Of a stretch of 43,325 nt of DNA, positions 40,584 through 43,325 are shown one piece after another. Each line of letters opens with the position of its first letter. Position 1 is the stretch's first letter. Source of the DNA: a virus; IMG/VR virus record IMGVR_UViG_3300047409_000418, positions 1-43,325 of that record; one strand, 5' to 3'. Made by a program: the position numbers and the translations under genes. Below the pieces are notes generated by a model. The model did no database searches and was not told the origin of the DNA. It saw nothing but the letters and a program-made list of their open reading frames with translations.

Positions 40584-40861
40584 TGCCCCCCACCAAGATT
40601 ATCGCCAGCGAGCCGACGCCGGGCCAGCTAATCCGCGAGCTGCATGTCTGGATCGCCACCTATGCCGACGGCACCGAGGGCATCGTCGCAGGCGGCTTTG
40701 CCAGCCTGGGCATGACCCCGTTGATGAGCTCGCGGCGCGAGCTCGCCAAGAAGCTCGAGGCCAAGGCCTGTGCGATGATGGTGGCATCACAAGCTACCAA
40801 ACACCCGGCGGTCGGCGTGCGGTTAGTGACGTTCACCTCCACGGAAGGGACGCGGCAGTGA
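40583..40861 (+). CDS. Hypothetical early protein, 92 aa
   Basis: ATG 40583 overlaps the previous TGA (TGATG). The protein has an alpha/beta look (LIRELHVWIATYADGTEGIV, LGMTPLMSSRRELAKKLEAK) and no recognised motif. Its stop overlaps a GTG (GTGA at 40858-40861) that opens the next, possibly frameshifted gene. Codon use is like the neighbours. Confidence 0.7.
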   Translation: MPPTKIIASEPTPGQLIRELHVWIATYADGTEGIVAGGFASLGMTPLMSSRRELAKKLEAKACAMMVASQATKHPAVGVRLVTFTSTEGTRQ

Positions 40862-41099
40862 AGGAACCACACCACACGCGCACGCCGGAAACCCGCTGCC
40901 GTCGGACAGGCGCCCGCCGGACCACGGGAGAGAGTTCATCTGCACCGACTGCGGGCGCGACGTGGTCTCGTTCGGCGACCCGGGCACGAGCGATCAGTGC
41001 GCCAGCTGCGCCTGGATCGAGCAGTTCGTGCCGGCGGCCGAGCAGGACGAGCTGCGCGAGCGCATGGGGGTGCGGCGGCTGCGCCTCAGGGAGGAGTAG
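40858..41099 (+). pseudogene. Zinc-ribbon gene, apparently frameshifted or with non-standard start
   Basis: The downstream part is convincing protein: SDRRPPDHGREFICTDCGRD, VVSFGDPGTSDQCASCAWIE, with two CxxC pairs forming a zinc ribbon, stopping at TAG 41099. That frame has no ATG, GTG or TTG back to the in-frame stop at 40827; the only near start is CTG 40896. The expected start by operon logic is GTG 40858 (GTGA overlap), but it is in another frame. A single-base deletion or sequencing error around 40885-40930 would join them. Either a broken gene, a CTG start or a frameshift product. Confidence 0.55.
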
Positions 41100-41107
41100 A
41101 ACGCACA

Positions 41108-41127
41108 CCTTGCGCAAAACGGAACTA
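41108..41127 (+). promoter_or_regulatory. 20-bp shared motif, copy 2
   Basis: CCTTGCGCAAAACGGAACTA, perfectly repeated in inverse orientation at 37789-37808. Here it points toward the integrase gene pair. It includes the palindrome TTGCGCAA and is followed by ACCCCAC at 41133-41139. A shared repressor operator or promoter is likely. Confidence 0.75.
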
Positions 41128-41164
41128 CTTGCACCCCACGGACAATGATGGCACAAGGAGGGCC

Positions 41165-41185
41165 CCGGCGGGATGGACCCGCCGG
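41165..41185 (+). promoter_or_regulatory. Leader hairpin before integrase gene pair
   Basis: CCGGCGGG and CCCGCCGG form a perfect 8-bp stem with an ATGGA loop, 18 bases before ATG 41204. An AAGGAGG at 41155-41161 precedes it and CGGAG follows it at 41190-41194, so the hairpin separates two possible ribosome sites. It might tune translation of the integrase operon. Confidence 0.4.
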
Positions 41186-41203
41186 CAACCGGAGTGCCAT
41201 CCG

Positions 41204-41515
41204 ATGAACCTCTCGTTCAAAGACACCCTCGCCGTTCTGAACGGCACCATCGTCAACCTCGCCGCCGTCGCCTCCTTCGTGGATGACGTCTACCGGCTCG
41301 GCCTGCACAGTGATCCCAAGGCCTACACCCAGGCGGCGCGCAAGCACGTCGCGGCGATCGACAAGCAGATCGTCAATCTCGCCACGCACATCGCCATCTT
41401 CAGCCGCACCGATGCCCACGACACCCAGCGGCTGATCCAGCTGGCCAGCATCCGCAACGACGTCGAGGGGCACCGCTGGCGCGCCGACCGCATCACCGAG
41501 CGGGAGGTGGCGTGA
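41204..41515 (+). CDS. Hypothetical protein upstream of integrase, 103 aa
   Basis: Start at ATG 41204 with GGAG ten bases upstream. A helical protein (DTLAVLNGTIVNLAAVASFV, KHVAAIDKQIVNLATHIAIF) without a known domain. It ends one base before the integrase ATG, which indicates co-translation. It could modulate integrase directionality, but there is no helix-turn-helix pattern to support that. Longer readings upstream run through the shared operator and were rejected. Confidence 0.7.
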   Translation: MNLSFKDTLAVLNGTIVNLAAVASFVDDVYRLGLHSDPKAYTQAARKHVAAIDKQIVNLATHIAIFSRTDAHDTQRLIQLASIRNDVEGHRWRADRITEREVA

Positions 41516-41516
41516 C

Positions 41517-42770
41517 ATGAACACCACCCAGAAGACCACCGTCACGAAACTGAGCCGGGGCGGCAGCGCCTGGCGCATCCGGGTCGACGTCGCCACCTAC
41601 GACGCCGACGGGCTGCGCATCAGCCGCGACCAGAAGAACACCACCTTCCACGGCACCGAGAACGAGGCCGAGCTGCACCGGCTGGGGCTGCTGATCCAGC
41701 TCGGGACCACGAGGCGCCCGGCGTCGACCGTGGTCACCACCCCCGAGGCAGCCGTGCAGACGCTCACCGTCGGGCAGTATGCGGAGACCTGGCTCGAGCG
41801 CCGGCTCTCGACCATGAACCCGCAGGGGCAGACGAAGAGGGGCTACCAGGCTCTGTTCCGCCTCTACGTCATCCCGGCGTTCGGTCACCTGAACCTGGCT
41901 GGGCTGACGCGCGAGGCCATCCTCGAGGCGTTCGCCACGCTGGTGCAGCCAGACGCGGCCGGGGCCGGCGCTGGCGCCAACGGTCACGCCCGTTCGGGCC
42001 GCACCGGCAAGGCGATGGGCTCGCGGACGATCGTGCACGTCTGGCAGAAGCTCAAGGCGGTCCTCGAGGACGCGGCCGACGCCGGCCTAGTCGACCCCAA
42101 GCAGCTGCGCGACATCCGCCGCCGGCTGCCCTCGCACGACAGCGTGGGCGATGTGCGGGCGCTGGACGATGACCAGACGCAGCGCCTCCTGAAGGCCGCG
42201 CAGGGGCATCCCCTGGGCGGGGTGGTGCGCTTCGCCCTGTTCACGGGTGCGAGGCGCGGCGAGATTTGCGCGTTGCGCTGGCAGAACGTCACCCTGACGG
42301 ACGACGGCGGCGAGGTGCGCATCACCGAGGCGATCGCCGACGACTTCAGTCGCATCTGGGTGAAGGAGCCGAAGACGAAGGCATCCAAGCGCAAGATCGT
42401 CATCGGCGCCAGGCTGGCGGCCGAGCTGCGCGTCCGCAAGGCCGAACACCAGGCTGAATGCGATCAGCTCGGCACCGACATCTCGCAGCAGCGCGTGTTC
42501 CGCAACCAGATGGGCGACAACCTCAACCCGTGCGTGCTCACGGGCGGCATCCGCCCGCTGATGCTCGCCGCCGGCCTGGGCGAGTTCAGCCTGCACTCGC
42601 TGCGGCACACGCACGCGTCGACGCTGCTGCGGAACGGGGAAAACATCCGCGCCGTGTCGAAGCGGCTCGGTCACTCCGACCCGGCGTTCACGCTGCGCGT
42701 CTACTCGTGGGCCATGCCCGCTGAGGACACGAAGCTGGCGCACAGCATCGAAGCGGCGCTGGCGGCGTAA
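41517..42770 (+). CDS. int: Tyrosine recombinase integrase
   Basis: A 417-aa site-specific recombinase for prophage integration and excision. Catalytic residues are visible: Arg246 (TGARRGEICAL), His360 and Arg363 (HSLRHTHAS), His386 (LGHSDPAF) and nucleophile Tyr396 (LRVYSWAM). The N-terminal AP2-like arm-binding (SAWRIRVDVATY) and core-binding SAM-like region (VGQYAETWLERRLSTMNPQG) precede them. It is preceded by the 103-aa gene and followed after 11 bases by the DUF6884-like gene. The shared 20-bp operator upstream suggests repressor-linked expression. No attP core is obvious adjacent; a tRNA-like candidate lies near 30311-30331. Confidence 0.93.
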   Translation: MNTTQKTTVTKLSRGGSAWRIRVDVATYDADGLRISRDQKNTTFHGTENEAELHRLGLLIQLGTTRRPASTVVTTPEAAVQTLTVGQYAETWLERRLSTMNPQGQTKRGYQALFRLYVIPAFGHLNLAGLTREAILEAFATLVQPDAAGAGAGANGHARSGRTGKAMGSRTIVHVWQKLKAVLEDAADAGLVDPKQLRDIRRRLPSHDSVGDVRALDDDQTQRLLKAAQGHPLGGVVRFALFTGARRGEICALRWQNVTLTDDGGEVRITEAIADDFSRIWVKEPKTKASKRKIVIGARLAAELRVRKAEHQAECDQLGTDISQQRVFRNQMGDNLNPCVLTGGIRPLMLAAGLGEFSLHSLRHTHASTLLRNGENIRAVSKRLGHSDPAFTLRVYSWAMPAEDTKLAHSIEAALAA

Positions 42771-42781
42771 GGAGCACTGAC

Positions 42782-43207
42782 ATGACAACTCTCGTCCTCG
42801 TCGCCTGCGTCGCCGGCAAGCTTTCGCACCCGGCGCCGGCCGCGCAGCTCTACACCTCCCCCTGGTTCAAGAAGGCGTCTGCCCTGGCGGCGCGCACGGG
42901 GTGCCCGTGGGCGATCCTGAGCGCCGAGCACGGGCTCGTCGACCCGGCCCGGGTGATCGCACCCTACGAGCGCACCCTGGCCCACAGCACGCCCACAGCC
43001 CGGCGCGCGTGGGCGATCGACGTGTTCCGCGAGCTGCTCGCCCGCTACCCCGACGTGCACCGGGTCGTATTCCTGGCCGGGCAGCTCTACCGGCGCGAGC
43101 TGGGCGCGCGGCTGGAGATGTCAGGCATCACCGTCGAGGTGCCGATGCAGGCGCTCGGCATCGGCGAGCAGCTGCACTTCCTCGACCACGCGGAGGTGGC
43201 GGCATGA
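42782..43207 (+). CDS. DUF6884-like protein
   Basis: A 141-aa protein with the sequence order TTLVLVACVAGKLSHPAPAA, LYTSPWFKKASALAARTG, PWAILSAEHGLVDPARVIAP, VVFLAGQLYRRELG and VPMQALGIGEQLHFL. These are the landmarks of DUF6884 proteins. The LSAxxGLxxP-PY part also recalls the YaaA family. Biochemical function is not established to my knowledge. GGAGCACTGAC precedes the ATG. Its stop overlaps the start of the next gene across the circular junction, so it links the integrase to the small early genes at 7-1199. Confidence 0.75.
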   Translation: MTTLVLVACVAGKLSHPAPAAQLYTSPWFKKASALAARTGCPWAILSAEHGLVDPARVIAPYERTLAHSTPTARRAWAIDVFRELLARYPDVHRVVFLAGQLYRRELGARLEMSGITVEVPMQALGIGEQLHFLDHAEVAA

Positions 43208-43325
43208 TCAAGACCAAGAACGGCAAGAGTGTGCTCGGCGTGGTCAACGCCGAGCGCCTCGCCTACCTCGCCACCCTGGCGGCGATCGAGGCCCCGGTGC
43301 GGCCGAGCACCGGGTCGTGCGCCCG
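43198..43325. repeat. Terminal direct repeat (right copy), with partial copy of first gene
   Basis: This is the right copy of the end overlap. It contains the start (ATG at 43204) of a truncated second copy of the 92-residue gene found complete at 7-285. The ATG overlaps the stop of the DUF6884-like gene (TGA 43205-43207), and GGAGG at 43192-43196 lies upstream, which supplies the ribosome-binding site missing from the left end. The final two bases differ from the left copy and are probably an assembly edge effect. Confidence 0.95.

Noticed and set aside
1-43325. CRISPR array or tRNA gene
   Set aside because: No regularly spaced identical repeats with unique spacers and no complete cloverleaf found by eye on either strand.

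Overview
The window is a complete, GC-rich, temperate podovirus-type phage genome of about 43.2 kb. Bases 1-126 recur at 43198-43323, so the linear sequence is a circular (or circularly permuted) molecule cut inside an early operon. Terminase, portal, scaffold, coat, gp4-like and gp10-like proteins follow the P22 gene order, which points to a short-tailed virion with a P22-type head. A tyrosine integrase indicates lysogeny. A phage-encoded PEP-CTERM exported protein suggests a Gram-negative host with exosortase, most likely a Betaproteobacterium or related group; this is inference.

Layout. (a) 37716-37932 is a divergent control region carrying TTGCGCAA palindromes and a 20-bp motif that recurs inverted at 41108. 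(b) Leftward from it, 37715-30508 is a tightly packed early operon: excisionase-like HTH protein, SNF2 helicase, unknown protein, RecB/Cas4-like nuclease, ssDNA-binding-like protein, family A DNA polymerase and six small proteins, closed by a structured terminator. A separate leftward HTH gene (30027-30248) follows. (c) Rightward from it, 37933-43197 and on through the junction to 1199, lie an XRE-type regulator, several small early proteins, a second HTH protein, the integrase, a DUF6884-like protein and four small proteins, ending at a hairpin terminator (1225-1258). (d) 1520-5279 holds a PrimPol-SF3 helicase, a repeat- and palindrome-rich origin-like region, a RuvC-like resolvase and a NusG-like factor. 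(e) 5279-30030 is the late module: small terminase, a G-quadruplex and direct-repeat region, a large unknown protein, large terminase, an accessory insert (Ig-like protein, PEP-CTERM protein, membrane protein, small protein), portal, coiled-coil protein, scaffold, coat, decoration-like protein, triplicated gp4-like adaptor, beta-helix tail fibre, gp10-like protein, second fibre, fibre-associated protein, acetyltransferase, three ejection-type proteins (the last with an M15 peptidase domain) and a tiny DUF3309-like membrane protein.

How it works together (inference). The two divergent operons carry the lysis-lysogeny decision and DNA metabolism. Initiation probably uses the PrimPol-helicase acting at the adjacent repeat cluster, with elongation by the phage polymerase, ssDNA-binding-like protein and SNF2 helicase, and branch resolution by the RuvC-like nuclease before packaging. 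The NusG-like protein, encoded directly before the packaging genes, is placed to drive transcription through the roughly 25-kb late operon. No stand-alone endolysin is recognisable; the M15 domain fused to an ejection protein and several single-helix membrane proteins are the only lysis-related candidates.
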